From SZAS-79 sp963844255 (GTDB lineage Bacteria > Pseudomonadota > Gammaproteobacteria > Burkholderiales > SG8-39): a stretch of DNA of 64,000 bases. Below, piece by piece: positions 44,308 to 53,656 of the stretch. The stretch's first letter is position 1. Each line of letters begins with the position of its first letter. The position numbers and the translations under genes are program-made. The DNA is taken from contig CAWJNP010000003.1 in the NCBI GenBank assembly GCA_963844255.1, positions 124,001-188,000 on the forward strand. Reading direction: 5' to 3'. Below the pieces are notes generated by a model that ran no database searches, was not told the DNA's origin, and saw only the letters and a list, made by a program, of their open reading frames with translations.

Positions 44308-45582
44308 TCAGGCTGCCTTGATCGGTATGTGTTTGGCACCGAGAGGGGCGCGCTTGCGCACCGCACCGGTGGCGTAGTTGCTCTTCACGTAGTCGGCAAC
44401 AATGGCCTGAAACTCCTCGGCAATCCGGTCGCCTTTGAGTGTCACCGTCTTTTCTCCATCGACGTACACCGGCGCGACGGGAACTTCGTTCGTGCCGGGC
44501 AGGCTGATGCCGATGTCGGCGTGTTTGGATTCGCCCGGTCCGTTGACGACGCAGCCCATGACCGCCACCTTCATGTCCTCGACACCGGGATGCGCAGCCT
44601 TCCATACCGGCATCTGCGCACGCAGATAGCCCTGGATCTTGTCGGCGAGCTCCTGGAAATAGGTACTCGTCGTACGCCCGCATCCGGGACACGCAGTGAC
44701 CAGCGGCGTAAAGCTGCGCAGACCCATGGTCTGCAGCAGTTCCTGCGCGACGATGACTTCCTTCGTACGGTCGCCGTTTGGTTCCGGGGTCAGGCTGACG
44801 CGTATGGTGTCGCCGACGCCCTCCTGCAGCAGAACGCCCATCGCGACCGTGGAGGCGACGATGCCTTTCGAACCCATGCCGGCCTCGGTCAGACCGAGGT
44901 GCAGCGCGTAATCGCAACGCCGGCCGAGTTCGCGGTATACCGCGATCAGGTCCTGCACGCCGCTCACCTTGCAGGAAATCACGATCCGTTCCGGCGGCAG
45001 GCCCCAGGCCACTGCTTGCGAGGCAGACTCAAGCGCCGATGCGATCAGCGCCTCGCGCATGATCTCCGCGGCATCCAACGGATCGGTGCGCCGGCCGTTC
45101 TCGTCCATCATTCGCGCCAGCAGCTCCTGATCAAGGGAACCCCAGTTGACGCCGATCCGCACCGGCTTTCCGTATCGGCAGGCCGCTTCGATCATGGTGG
45201 CGAACTGGTCATCACGTTTCTTGCCGTGTCCGACGTTGCCGGGGTTGATTCGGTACTTGGCAAGCGCCTCGGCGCAGCCCGGGTACTGCTTCAGCAAGCG
45301 GTGGCCATTGAAGTGGAAATCGCCCACCAGCGGCACGTTGCAGCCCTGGGCGTCGAGTTTTTCGCGGATCGTGGCCACCTGCGCGGCAGCTTCGGGCGAA
45401 TTGACGGTGATACGAACCAGTTCGGAGCCTGCACGCGCAAGGTCCGCCACCTGCCTGACCGTGGCAGCCGCATCCGCGGTGTCGGTGTTGGTCATCGACT
45501 GCACCACGATGGGCGCACTCCCACCCATGGGAATACCACCTACAAGGACTTGCCGGGATGTTCTGCGCTGAAGTGCGGCCAT
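44308..45582 (-). CDS. ispG: 4-hydroxy-3-methylbut-2-en-1-yl diphosphate synthase
   Basis: A 424-residue 4Fe-4S enzyme for the penultimate step of the MEP isoprenoid pathway. The TIM barrel start is GGIPMGGSAPIVVQSMTNTD; the cluster Cys lie in VTACPGCGRTTSTYFQEL and AVMGCVVNGPGES. Length is that of the longer Gram-negative form with the inserted domain. It lies between rodZ (15 bases) and hisS. Confidence 0.97.
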   Translation of the reverse strand: MAALQRRTSRQVLVGGIPMGGSAPIVVQSMTNTDTADAAATVRQVADLARAGSELVRITVNSPEAAAQVATIREKLDAQGCNVPLVGDFHFNGHRLLKQYPGCAEALAKYRINPGNVGHGKKRDDQFATMIEAACRYGKPVRIGVNWGSLDQELLARMMDENGRRTDPLDAAEIMREALIASALESASQAVAWGLPPERIVISCKVSGVQDLIAVYRELGRRCDYALHLGLTEAGMGSKGIVASTVAMGVLLQEGVGDTIRVSLTPEPNGDRTKEVIVAQELLQTMGLRSFTPLVTACPGCGRTTSTYFQELADKIQGYLRAQMPVWKAAHPGVEDMKVAVMGCVVNGPGESKHADIGISLPGTNEVPVAPVYVDGEKTVTLKGDRIAEEFQAIVADYVKSNYATGAVRKRAPLGAKHIPIKAA

Positions 45583-45597
45583 GGTCGGACGATGCCT

Positions 45598-46530
45598 TCA
45601 GTTCAAGGTCAGTCGCGCGACGTCGACGTTGACATGCGGCTTGAGGTCAACGGGCCTGTCGTTGTAGAGCAGGCGCACCTTCATCGCGTTGCCGATGGTG
45701 AGTTCGAACGGCGGATCACCCTCGACCACCTTTTCGGTCCCGCCCGGGTTGAGTTGTGACATCAGTACGGCTCCCTTGGCCCCCTTGACCTCGACCCAGG
45801 ATTGGCCCTCGAAGCGCAAGGTGATGCGCCCCTTGCCGGTGCTCATGGTCGGGGCCACTGGCACAACCGGCTGCGTGACGCGCTTTTCCTCGATCGCGGG
45901 CGTGGTCTCAGCCGGCGGCGTGGCGCCCGCACTGGCAAACGTCGCCGCCTCGGGCGCCATCGACGGGGCAGGCGCCTGGATCGGCGTGCTGCTCTCGGGC
46001 GCGACCACCGAAACCGGACGCACGAATGCAAGCTTGCGAGTACCGTTCGACTCCTGGTACCACTGGATGGCGAAGAACGCCACCACGGATAGGATCACAA
46101 CGGACAACAGCATGTACACGAGATTGACATGCTTGCCGCCTTCGGAGAACGGGATCGGTGTGCGCAGCGAAACCGCCTCCTCAAGCGCCGTCTGCGGCTT
46201 CGCCCCGGCTGCGCTGAGCTGATCGGTGATCTCGGTCGGTTCGAGTTTGAGCAGCCGCGCATAACTGCGCATCATTCCGCGCGCGAACGCGCCACCCGGC
46301 AGACGGTCGAAATCGCCCGCCTCGAGCGCTTCGATCTGGCGAGCCGAAAACTTCAGCTGATTGGCGACGTCATCGAGCGACAGTCCCAGCGCCTCGCGCC
46401 GGCGTGCAAAGACGTCGGTCGAAAGCGTGCCGCCTTCAATGGCGTCCGATGACGCCGCACGCGCGCTCAGCGCGTCGTGTGTGGCGGCCGGCTCGGGCGC
46501 GGGCGCTTCAGCGCCCTGCTCCTCAGTCAT
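45598..46530 (-). CDS. rodZ: RodZ-like cytoskeleton protein (HTH plus DUF4115)
   Basis: A 310-residue protein: an N-terminal cytoplasmic helix-turn-helix (REALGLSLDDVANQLKFSAR), one transmembrane helix (about 136-156), a Pro/Ala-rich periplasmic linker and a C-terminal DUF4115 domain (ITLRFEGQSWVEVKGAKGAV). RodZ links MreB to the cell-wall machinery and maintains rod shape. The start at ATG 46530 overlaps the pilW end by 8 bases. The position before ispG is standard. Confidence 0.9.
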   Translation of the reverse strand: MTEEQGAEAPAPEPAATHDALSARAASSDAIEGGTLSTDVFARRREALGLSLDDVANQLKFSARQIEALEAGDFDRLPGGAFARGMMRSYARLLKLEPTEITDQLSAAGAKPQTALEEAVSLRTPIPFSEGGKHVNLVYMLLSVVILSVVAFFAIQWYQESNGTRKLAFVRPVSVVAPESSTPIQAPAPSMAPEAATFASAGATPPAETTPAIEEKRVTQPVVPVAPTMSTGKGRITLRFEGQSWVEVKGAKGAVLMSQLNPGGTEKVVEGDPPFELTIGNAMKVRLLYNDRPVDLKPHVNVDVARLTLN

Positions 46531-47335
46531 ACTCCCCGCGCTGCAGTTTTTGCGCTTCGGGCGAATCCGGAAACCGGCGGCGCAACTGGTCGCCATAGCT
46601 GTTCTCGCCGTTCTTGTTGGCCATTTTGCGTTCGATCAGCAGGCCGAGCCACAGTCCCTCGGCAGACGGCCTGGCAACGCGGTTGTAATGGCCCATGCGC
46701 TTGCGCGCCGCGTCGATCTGCCCGGTGCGATACTCGATCCCTGACAGCTTGACGAGCGATATCGGCTCGTCAGGCTCCAGTCTGAGCGCCTGGGCGTAGA
46801 AGTCGGCGGCCTCCTTCAGCTTGCCTTTCTTCAGCGCGCAGGTGCCCGCGGCGGAGTAGGACTTCCACGGCGTGGGATACAGCGGGTTGCGAATGGCCTG
46901 CAGAAAGTAGCGCGTCGATTCCTCCTCCCTGTCTGTCTGGCAGAGGAACCAGCCGTAGTTGTGGTTGATGTCAGCGTCGTTCGGCGCCAGACTCAGCGCC
47001 CGCTCGAAGCTCTTCTGCGCCAGTACGTTTTCGCGAAGGTCCATGTAGACCAGTCCGAACATGCTGTGGGCCGGTGCATAACCCGAGTCGGCTGCGACTG
47101 CGGTGCGCAGTACTTCAAGCGCCACGCCAAGATTGCCGCGTTCGTAATACAACGCGGCGAGTTCCGTATTCACGCGGGCACGATTGCGTCCGTCACCCGA
47201 CTCGCTGATGTCGCTGCGCGACTGGCTCAGTTCCGGCTCGACCGGCGTGTTGCCCATGCCGGCACACCCGGCGAGTACGGCCGGCAGGAGCAGCAGCCAG
47301 GAACGTTGCAGCAGACGCCGTACGGAACGATTCAT
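46523..47335 (-). CDS. pilW: Type IV pilus biogenesis/stability lipoprotein PilW (PilF)
   Basis: A 270-residue outer-membrane lipoprotein (lipobox LAGC, Cys24) with about six TPR repeats (ALYYERGNLGVALEVLRTAV, DADINHNYGWFLCQTDREEE). It helps PilQ secretin form its outer-membrane pore. The start overlaps the rlmN stop (ATGA). The rlmN-pilW-rodZ-ispG-hisS order is conserved. Confidence 0.93.
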   Translation of the reverse strand: MNRSVRRLLQRSWLLLLPAVLAGCAGMGNTPVEPELSQSRSDISESGDGRNRARVNTELAALYYERGNLGVALEVLRTAVAADSGYAPAHSMFGLVYMDLRENVLAQKSFERALSLAPNDADINHNYGWFLCQTDREEESTRYFLQAIRNPLYPTPWKSYSAAGTCALKKGKLKEAADFYAQALRLEPDEPISLVKLSGIEYRTGQIDAARKRMGHYNRVARPSAEGLWLGLLIERKMANKNGENSYGDQLRRRFPDSPEAQKLQRGEYD

Positions 47336-48453
47336 GCGCGTACCTCCTTGATTGGCACCACGGTCGATGCAGCGCGTTGTGCGCTGCGCCGCGTACGGTC
47401 AGACACCTCGCCCGCCAGCTGGCCGCAGGCCGCATCGATGCCTTCGCCGCGGGTCTTGCGCGTGGTGACCGTAATTCCGTCGCGCTGCAGGATTTCCGCA
47501 AAACGCCGGATTCGCTCGGCACCGGAACGGTTGAAACCCGAGGCCGGGAAGGGATTGAACGGGATCAGGTTGAATTTGCACTTCACATGCCGGGCAATCT
47601 CGAGCAGTTCCCGCGCATGGACGTCGCTGTCGTTCACGCCATCGAGCATCACGTACTCGAAGGTGATGAAATCGCGCGGCGCACGCACCAGATACCGATT
47701 GCAGGCCGCAAGCAGATCCTTCAGGGGATACTTCCGGTTCACCGGCACCAGCTGATCGCGCAGTGCATCGTTCGAGGCGTGCAGCGACACCGCCAGCGCC
47801 ACCGGGCATTCCTCGGCGAGCCGGTCCATCCCGGGGATCACGCCGGACGTGGACACCGTCACGCGACGACGCGACAGGCCGTAGGCATTGTCGTCCAGCA
47901 TCAGGCGCAGCGCCGGAATCACGTTGTCGAGATTGAGCAGCGGCTCACCCATGCCCATCATCACGACGTTGGTGATAATCCGTTCCCCGCTCGCCAGGTG
48001 CCCGGGGGCCTGGCGATGCAGTTCGCGATTCGCGATCCACAGCTGGCCGATGATTTCCGCCGTGGAAAGATTTCGGTTGAACCCCTGCTTTCCGGTAGAA
48101 CAGAACGCGCAGTCGAGCACGCAGCCGGCCTGGCTGGAAATGCACAGCGTTCCACGGCGCCTCTCGGGGATGTAGACCGCCTCTACCGCGTTTGCGCCAT
48201 CGATCTTGATCAGCCACTTGCGCGTGTCGTCCTCTGACACGCTGTCGCCGACGACCTCGGGCGGCGTTATGCACGCCGCCTCTTCGAGCTTGGCGCGCAG
48301 CGACTTGGCCAGGTCGGTCATCTGCCCGAAATCGGCAGCACCGCGTTGATGGAGCCAGCGCAGCACCTGCGTGGCACGAAACGGTTTTTCGCCGAGGTCG
48401 GCGAAAAACCGCTGCAGGCCCGCAGCGTCGAAATCGAGGAGATTGGTCGTCAC
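47332..48453 (-). CDS. rlmN: 23S rRNA/tRNA adenine-C2 methyltransferase RlmN
   Basis: A 373-residue radical SAM enzyme methylating A2503 of 23S rRNA and A37 of some tRNAs. The cluster motif is CVLDCAFCSTGKQG (CxxxCxxC), with GMGEPLLN and SLHASND; the C-terminal RGEGIDAACGQLAG carries the methyl-carrier Cys. I chose GTG 48453 because it yields the usual N-terminus TTNLLDFDAAGL; in-frame codons upstream run into ndk. It begins 4 bases after ndk. Confidence 0.95.
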   Translation of the reverse strand: MTTNLLDFDAAGLQRFFADLGEKPFRATQVLRWLHQRGAADFGQMTDLAKSLRAKLEEAACITPPEVVGDSVSEDDTRKWLIKIDGANAVEAVYIPERRRGTLCISSQAGCVLDCAFCSTGKQGFNRNLSTAEIIGQLWIANRELHRQAPGHLASGERIITNVVMMGMGEPLLNLDNVIPALRLMLDDNAYGLSRRRVTVSTSGVIPGMDRLAEECPVALAVSLHASNDALRDQLVPVNRKYPLKDLLAACNRYLVRAPRDFITFEYVMLDGVNDSDVHARELLEIARHVKCKFNLIPFNPFPASGFNRSGAERIRRFAEILQRDGITVTTRKTRGEGIDAACGQLAGEVSDRTRRSAQRAASTVVPIKEVRA

Positions 48454-48457
48454 GGTT

Positions 48458-48883
48458 TCAACGCGAAAAAACGTCCGTCCCGGCAAAGAAGTAGGCGATC
48501 TCGACCTTGGCCGTCTCCGGCGCATCGGAACCGTGTACTGCGTTGGCGTCGATGGAGTCTGCGAAATCCGCGCGGATCGTGCCTTTGTCGGCCTTCTTGG
48601 GATCGGTCGCGCCCATGAGTTCGCGGTTTTTCGCAATCGCGTTTTCGCCCTCAAGCGCCTGTACAACCACCGGACCGGAAATCATGAAGTCGACCAGATC
48701 CTTGAAGAACGGGCGCTCGCGGTGCACCGCGTAGAAGCCCTCGGCCTCGGCGCGTGAAAGGTGCTTCATGCGCATCGCGATGACCTTCAGGCCGGCGGCC
48801 TCGAAACGCGCGACGATCTGTCCGATGACGTTCTTTTTGACTGCGTCGGGTTTGATGATGGAAAGGGTACGTTCAACCGCCAT
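48458..48883 (-). CDS. ndk: Nucleoside diphosphate kinase
   Basis: A 141-residue enzyme balancing NTP pools. Start ATG 48883 (MAVERTLSIIKPDAV); the phosphohistidine is in NAVHGSDAPETA near residue 117. Normal length. It heads the ndk-rlmN-pilW-rodZ-ispG-hisS-yfgM-bamB-der series. Confidence 0.97.
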   Translation of the reverse strand: MAVERTLSIIKPDAVKKNVIGQIVARFEAAGLKVIAMRMKHLSRAEAEGFYAVHRERPFFKDLVDFMISGPVVVQALEGENAIAKNRELMGATDPKKADKGTIRADFADSIDANAVHGSDAPETAKVEIAYFFAGTDVFSR

Positions 48884-48967
48884 GTTGTGCTGCTCCGTAA
48901 GCTGGGAAAGTAAACCCGGCATTCTAGCACGGACCGACGGGAGTTTCGTAAAAACAATGGCTTGCGG

Positions 48968-50289
48968 TCAGTCCTTCGCAAGACGGCGCCACTCCGGGCG
49001 CAATCCCGCCCGTCCGCATCCGGCACGGAATCCGGCGGCCACGCCCAGGCCCGGCACCCAGACCAGCGCTTCGCCGCAATACAGCAGAGGCAGCCCGTCC
49101 CGCTCCCAGGGTGGAATGCCGGCTTCCTGAAAAAGGTTCTTCAGGGTACGGCTCGGCCGGTTCGCGGCCAGTTGCAGACGCTCGCCCCCGCGCCGGCCCG
49201 CACGCTCACCGGGCCCGCCTCCATTCTGGCCGCATCGATCCCTTCCCCCGCGCACGGATGCAGCAGGACCTCGCCGTCCATCCCGTCCGCCGGCAGTACC
49301 ACCAGCCTGCCGCGATAACGCCGTACCGCCTTGCCGTCGTGCAGCAGCTCGATCGACGCATCGCCGGGCGCTTCGGTGAGCTGGCGCAGCATCTCGTCCA
49401 GTTGCCGCGCACCCGGGGCGTGGGCGCCTGACACACGCAGGATATTCGCGCAGTAACAGCTTGGCTTTCGGACTGGGCACGGCGCGCAGGGTATCGACAT
49501 CCAGGCGCTTCGGCCACTGCAGGGCGCAGCAGCGACTGCGCCTCGGCGAAGTGCGTCGCGGCACGCGCAAGGGCCTCGCGCCAGCGCGGAAACCGCGCCG
49601 CCAGAAGCGGTCCGACCCGCCGCCGCAGCCAGTTGCGGGTGAGCATCTCGTCAGCATTGCTCTCGTCTTCGACCCAGTCGAGCTCGTGCGCCCGCGCGTG
49701 CGCTTCGATGTCCGTGCGCGGGACCGCCAAGCAGCGGTCGCAGGGCCAGCACGCCCGACGCCGGACTGCCATGCAGAGGACCGCACTCGGCCATGCCCGA
49801 GGCGCCCGCCAGTCCGGTACCGCGCAGCAGGTTGAACAACACCGTTTCTGCCTGATCGTCGAGTTGGTGCGCCAGTACGACCATTTGCACGCGTGCCTCG
49901 CCCAGGGCCCCGTAACGTGCCTCACGGGCCGCGGCCTCGAGGCCGCGGCCGCGGCGGGCGATGCGCACACGCCTCACCTTCAGCGGGATGCCGAGCCGGG
50001 CACAGAGCGCGCGGCAGAAGCTTTCCCAGGCACGTGCGTTCGCGCTGATCCCATGATTGACGTGCAGCGCGGACAGGATCAACCCGCGCCGGGCGGCCGG
50101 CGTGCGCAGCGCATGCAGCAGCACGACCGAATCGATGCCTCCGGAGAGCGCCACGCAGAGTGTTGCACCGCGCGGTGCATGTCGTTCCAGCGCCGCTTCG
50201 ATTGCGCGCTCGATCGACCCGCCTTCGGCTAAGGCGCCTGCGCCCTTGACCGAAGGCCTATTTCGCGCCGGTTTCCTTGAACTTGCCAT
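48968..50289 (-). CDS. tilS: tRNA(Ile)-lysidine synthase TilS (about four apparent frameshifts)
   Basis: An essential enzyme that changes C34 to lysidine in tRNA-Ile(CAU). The N-terminal PP-loop ALSGGIDSVVLLHAL and AHQLDDQAETVLFNLLRGTG are intact. The rest is spread over three frames: TDIEAHARAHELDWVEDESN (second frame), VDTLRAVPSPKAKLLL (third), VSGAHAPGARQLDEMLRQLT (first), and SRTLKNLFQEAGIPPWERDG (third). Apparent extra bases lie at 49729-49730, 49526 and 49440-49441, plus one indel in the G/C-rich 49186-49198. Correcting them gives about 438 residues, a normal length. The start ATG 50289 overlaps the accA end by about 30 bases. Likely a real gene with sequence errors rather than a pseudogene. 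Confidence 0.85.
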
Positions 50290-51251
50290 AGCCCATCAGG
50301 CGTTCGAGGCGCTCCTCGACGAGCACGGCGGGCTTCTTGCCTTGCAGTTGCTTCAAGGCCTCCGCCAGTGTCTTCCTGCAGCGCCTGCGCGGCGGCTGCG
50401 GGATCGCGGTGCGCGCCGCCCAGCGGCTCGCTGACGACCTTGTCGACGAGGCCGAGCGTCTTCAGCCGCGCGGCGGTGATGCCCAGCGTTTCGGCCGCCT
50501 CCGGCGCCTTGTCCGCGCTCTTCCACAGGATCGAGGCGCAGCCTTCGGGCGAGATCACCGAGTAGGTCGAGTACTGCAGCATGATCGCGATGTCGCCGAC
50601 CGCGATCGCGAGCGCGCCGCCCGAGCCGCCCTCGCCGATCACCGTGCAGATCGATCGGCACCCGCAGCTCGGCCATCACGTACAGGTTGCGGCCGATCGC
50701 CTCCGACTGGCCGCGTTCCTCGGCGTCGATGCCGGGATAGGCGCCCGGCGTGTCGACGAAGGTGAACACCGGCAGGCCGAATTTCTCGGCCAGCTTCATC
50801 AGGCGCAGCGCCTTGCGGTAGCCCTCGGGCTTGCGGCATGCCGAAGTTGCGCAGGATCTTTTCCTTGGTGTCGCGGCCCTTCTGGTGGCCGATCACCATG
50901 CACGACTCGCCGTTGAAGCGCGCCAGGCCGCCGACGATCGACTGGTCGTCGGCGAACAGCGCGGTCGCCGTGCAGTTCCTCGAAGTCCGGTGAACAGCAT
51001 GCTCGACGTAGTCGAGCGTATAGGGGCGCTGCGGATGGCGCGCCACCTGCGCGATCTGCCAGGGCGTGAGCTTGGCGTAGATCTCCTTGGTCAGCGCCTG
51101 GCTCTTCTTCTGCAGCCGCGCGATTTCCTCGGAGATGTCGACCGCCGAGTCGTCCTGCACGAAGCGCAGTTCCTCGATGCTCGTCTCGAGCTCCGCGATC
51201 GGCTGCTCGAAATCGAGGAAAGTGGTTTTCTGGTGCTGCAGGCAGTGCCAT
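50258..51251 (-). CDS. accA: Acetyl-CoA carboxylase carboxyltransferase subunit alpha (about seven apparent single-base insertions)
   Basis: AccD's partner in malonyl-CoA synthesis. The segments are all recognisable: TTFLDFEQPIAELETSIEEL, TPWQIAQVARHPQRPYTLDY, FEELHGDRA, VGGLARFNGESCMVIGHQKG, LAEKFGLPVFTFVDTPGAYP, GEGGSGGALAIAVGD and ERLMGYGKFKETGAK. They alternate between frames. Single extra bases at about 51236, 50995, 50988, 50955, 50833, 50652 and 50375 restore every junction; removing seven bases from the 994 gives 329 codons, a normal length. The exact start is unsure (ATG 51251 needs one correction). All corrections have the same sign. Confidence 0.87.
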
Positions 51252-51267
51252 GGCGGCGATTTTACGC

Positions 51268-51901
51268 TCAGTACTCCACCGGCACCGGATCGAGGCTGCG
51301 CCACAGGTACCAGGTGGCCACCGAGCGCCAGGGCCGCCACGCCTCGCCATGCGCGCGCAGGGCCTCAAGCGTCGATCCGTTCATCGCCGTAGTAATGCAG
51401 CGCCACGGCTTTCTGCAGGCCGAGGTCGGCAAGCGGGAACACGTCGGGGCGCAGCAGGTTGAACATCAGGAACATCTCGGCGGTCCAGCGACCGATGCCG
51501 CGCACCTGCACGAGTTCGCCGATCACGTCTTCGTCGCCCATGTCCGGCCAGCGGTGCGGGTGGATCGTGCCTTCGGCGAAATGTTTCGCCAGATCGACGA
51601 TGTACTCGACCTTGCGGTCCGAGAGGCCGGCCGCCTTGAGCCGCCGCTTGCGTGCGCCAAGCTTCAGGATCTGGACCGGTTGCATCTCGGGGGCCAGTGC
51701 CGCGACCCGGTTCCAGATACTCTGCGCCGCCTTGACCGAGATCTGCTGGCCGACGATCGAACGTGCAAGCGTGTAGAACGGCGCGCCACGCGGCACGAGG
51801 TAGACGCGTGGATGAGCACGCACGATCCTGGCCATCACCGGGTCGCGGCGTGCAAGCGCGCGCTTGGCCGCAAGCCAGAAATCCGGGGCGCGTGCTGCCA
51901 C
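51268..51901 (-). CDS. DNA-3-methyladenine glycosylase II-type (AlkA-like, one apparent frameshift)
   Basis: A helix-hairpin-helix DNA repair glycosylase: YTLARSIVGQQISVKAAQSI, GLSDRKVEYIVDLAKHFAEG, and the HhH element VQVRGIGRWTAEMFLMF leading to the catalytic Asp in DVFPLADLGLQKAV. The open frame stops early after GDERIDA. Removing one base of the AA at 51366-51368 continues it through LRAHGEAWRPWRSVATWYL to a stop at 51268, giving 210 residues, a normal length. It precedes accA by 16 bases. Confidence 0.85.
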
Positions 51902-51908
51902 GCGGACG

Positions 51909-52934
51909 TCACGAGCGCCTCGCCAGCGGCAGGTTGACCAGCAGGTTCTGCGGCTTCATTCGCACCACGTCGTCTTCGTTGGCCGACAGCGCCATGTACA
52001 CGGGACGGCCCGCGATATCCTCGCGCATGTCGGATTCGTTGACGAAATCCATGCGGAAGAGCGACAGCAGGCGGCGCATGCGGCCATGGTCGACCTCGGC
52101 GCCGTTGTACAGGTCGTTCAGAATCGATGTCGATTCGGCGTCCAGTCCGATGTGCCAGGCCCAGCGCGGCTCGTCGATGCGTGCGAGAGGCTTCACCTTC
52201 ACCTCGATTCCGTGGAAGTGCGCGATCCACGCCTCGATCACGCGACAGAACTCTTCCAGGGCGGCACGGCCATGGTTGATGCTGATCACGGTGTCGTAGC
52301 GAGACTCGCGCGCCCAGTAACGCTGCGCGGTATCGCGGTCGAGCACGTCGAGCTCCACGCTCTTCAGGCTGGTCTGCGCCTCGACGATCAGGCGCCCAAT
52401 GCTGCCATAGGCATTTCCCGCTGCGTGCATCTCGACCGTCTCGAGATCCGCGAGCATGATCGCACCCTCCTGCAACGTGAATTTCTGGTCACGAAAGAAA
52501 AGCTCCGCCGCGCGCAGTCGCAACGGCTCTTCGCACGCGTCAAGGGTGCGGCGCAGGATCACGTGCACCATCTGCTCGATGAACAGCGGCGGGATGTCCA
52601 CGCTGCCGCCCGAGAATAGCGCCAGATACGCGCCCTCCAGAGTCCCTGCCGCCAGGAGTCTGTCGCGAAAGCGCAGCACCAGGCGATAATTGTCGCGCGC
52701 ATCCTCGTCTGCAATCGCCCCGACTTCAGCCGCGCTGACAGGACGGCGCGGATCCTCCATCAGGGCAGAATGCGTGTTGCGCTCGGCGTCGCAGGATTCT
52801 TCGACAGGATGCACTTCGGGACGCAGGTAGTATGCGCGCAGGAAATCATCGCCCACGACCAGCCAGCCGCGCGCGTCGCGCTCGAGCAGGTGGTAGCCGC
52901 TGTTCTTCCAGAAATCAGGCAGAGGCTGGGACAA
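51909..52934 (-). CDS. DUF6352 family protein
   Basis: A 341-residue soluble protein of unknown function, recognised by overall character (PDFWKNSGYHLLERDARGWL, RPEVHPVEESCDAERNTH, PPLFIEQMVHVILR). No signal peptide or catalytic motif stands out; it may be all-helical. The only start near the N-terminus is TTG at 52934, just inside a 28-base tandem repeat. It lies 37 bases after the HNH gene, same strand. Confidence 0.6.
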   Translation of the reverse strand: MSQPLPDFWKNSGYHLLERDARGWLVVGDDFLRAYYLRPEVHPVEESCDAERNTHSALMEDPRRPVSAAEVGAIADEDARDNYRLVLRFRDRLLAAGTLEGAYLALFSGGSVDIPPLFIEQMVHVILRRTLDACEEPLRLRAAELFFRDQKFTLQEGAIMLADLETVEMHAAGNAYGSIGRLIVEAQTSLKSVELDVLDRDTAQRYWARESRYDTVISINHGRAALEEFCRVIEAWIAHFHGIEVKVKPLARIDEPRWAWHIGLDAESTSILNDLYNGAEVDHGRMRRLLSLFRMDFVNESDMREDIAGRPVYMALSANEDDVVRMKPQNLLVNLPLARRS

Positions 52935-52994
52935 GCCGGAGGTCAGGTAGCGGCGAGGACAGGCCGGAGGTCAGGTAGCGGCAAGGACAAGCCG
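52930..52994. repeat. 28-base tandem repeat, two copies plus a 9-base partial third
   Basis: Copy 1 (52930-52957) and copy 2 (52958-52985) differ at only two positions, and the first nine bases recur at 52986-52994. The repeat spans the HNH stop codon and reaches the start of the DUF6352 gene. It looks like a local slippage duplication. Confidence 0.75.
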
Positions 52995-53549
52995 CGAGTG
53001 CGCCGACACGTGCTGTGCGAGAAATTCCATCTGGTCGGCGAAGATCCTGCGATTGGTAAGGATCAGGTATTCAGCCTTGTTCGGGACATAGGGTGCGTAA
53101 AGCAACTCAGTGCCGGCTTCCTCGGGCGTGCGGTTGCGCTTCACGCCGTTGCAGTGACGACATGCGGTGACCACGTTCATCCAGGTGTCGCGACCGCCGC
53201 GTGAGAGCGGTGTGATGTGGTCGCGCGTCAGCTTGAAATAATGGAAATCGCCGCCGCAATATGCGCACATCTGGCGGTCGCGGCGAAACAGTTCGCGGTT
53301 GTTGAGCGGCGGGACCTGATTGAAGCCCTTGCGCGCCATCGCCTTGCCCTTGATCGCCAGGATCGAGTGGGTGGTGATGCTGGAGCGCTCCCCGGTGATC
53401 CGCGATATCCCGCCCTTGAACGTGAAGGTTCTCTCGCCCAGGGTCCAGGCCACGAGATTCTTGGCGTGATAAAAGCAGGCCTGCTGCCAGCTGATCCAGC
53501 GATGCGGTACGCCGTGCAGATCGAGCGAAAGAATCAACGGACTGTCCAT
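52971..53549 (-). CDS. HNH endonuclease
   Basis: A 192-residue protein. The HNH domain has Cys pairs in MCAYCGGDF and CRHCNGVKRN with the catalytic LTRDHITPLSRGGRDTWMNV. The N-terminal 80 residues (WISWQQACFYHAKNLVAWTL) are those of the small HNH proteins common in proteobacterial chromosomes, of unknown role. Start ATG 53549. There is no methyltransferase beside it, so restriction-modification is unlikely. Confidence 0.87.
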   Translation of the reverse strand: MDSPLILSLDLHGVPHRWISWQQACFYHAKNLVAWTLGERTFTFKGGISRITGERSSITTHSILAIKGKAMARKGFNQVPPLNNRELFRRDRQMCAYCGGDFHYFKLTRDHITPLSRGGRDTWMNVVTACRHCNGVKRNRTPEEAGTELLYAPYVPNKAEYLILTNRRIFADQMEFLAQHVSAHSRLVLAAT

Positions 53550-53656
53550 GATCCCTACCGGTGGTTGGTCCCGCCGGATTCTGCCCAATACCGGGAGGGT
53601 TGGCAACGTTACCTAAAGGAGAATCTAGCGCCGCGCGGCGACGCCGGGACAGACGC

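Noticed and set aside
52971..53549. HNH gene as part of a restriction-modification, intron or prophage module
   Set aside because: No methyltransferase, reverse transcriptase, integrase or phage gene is nearby; it sits among chromosomal genes.
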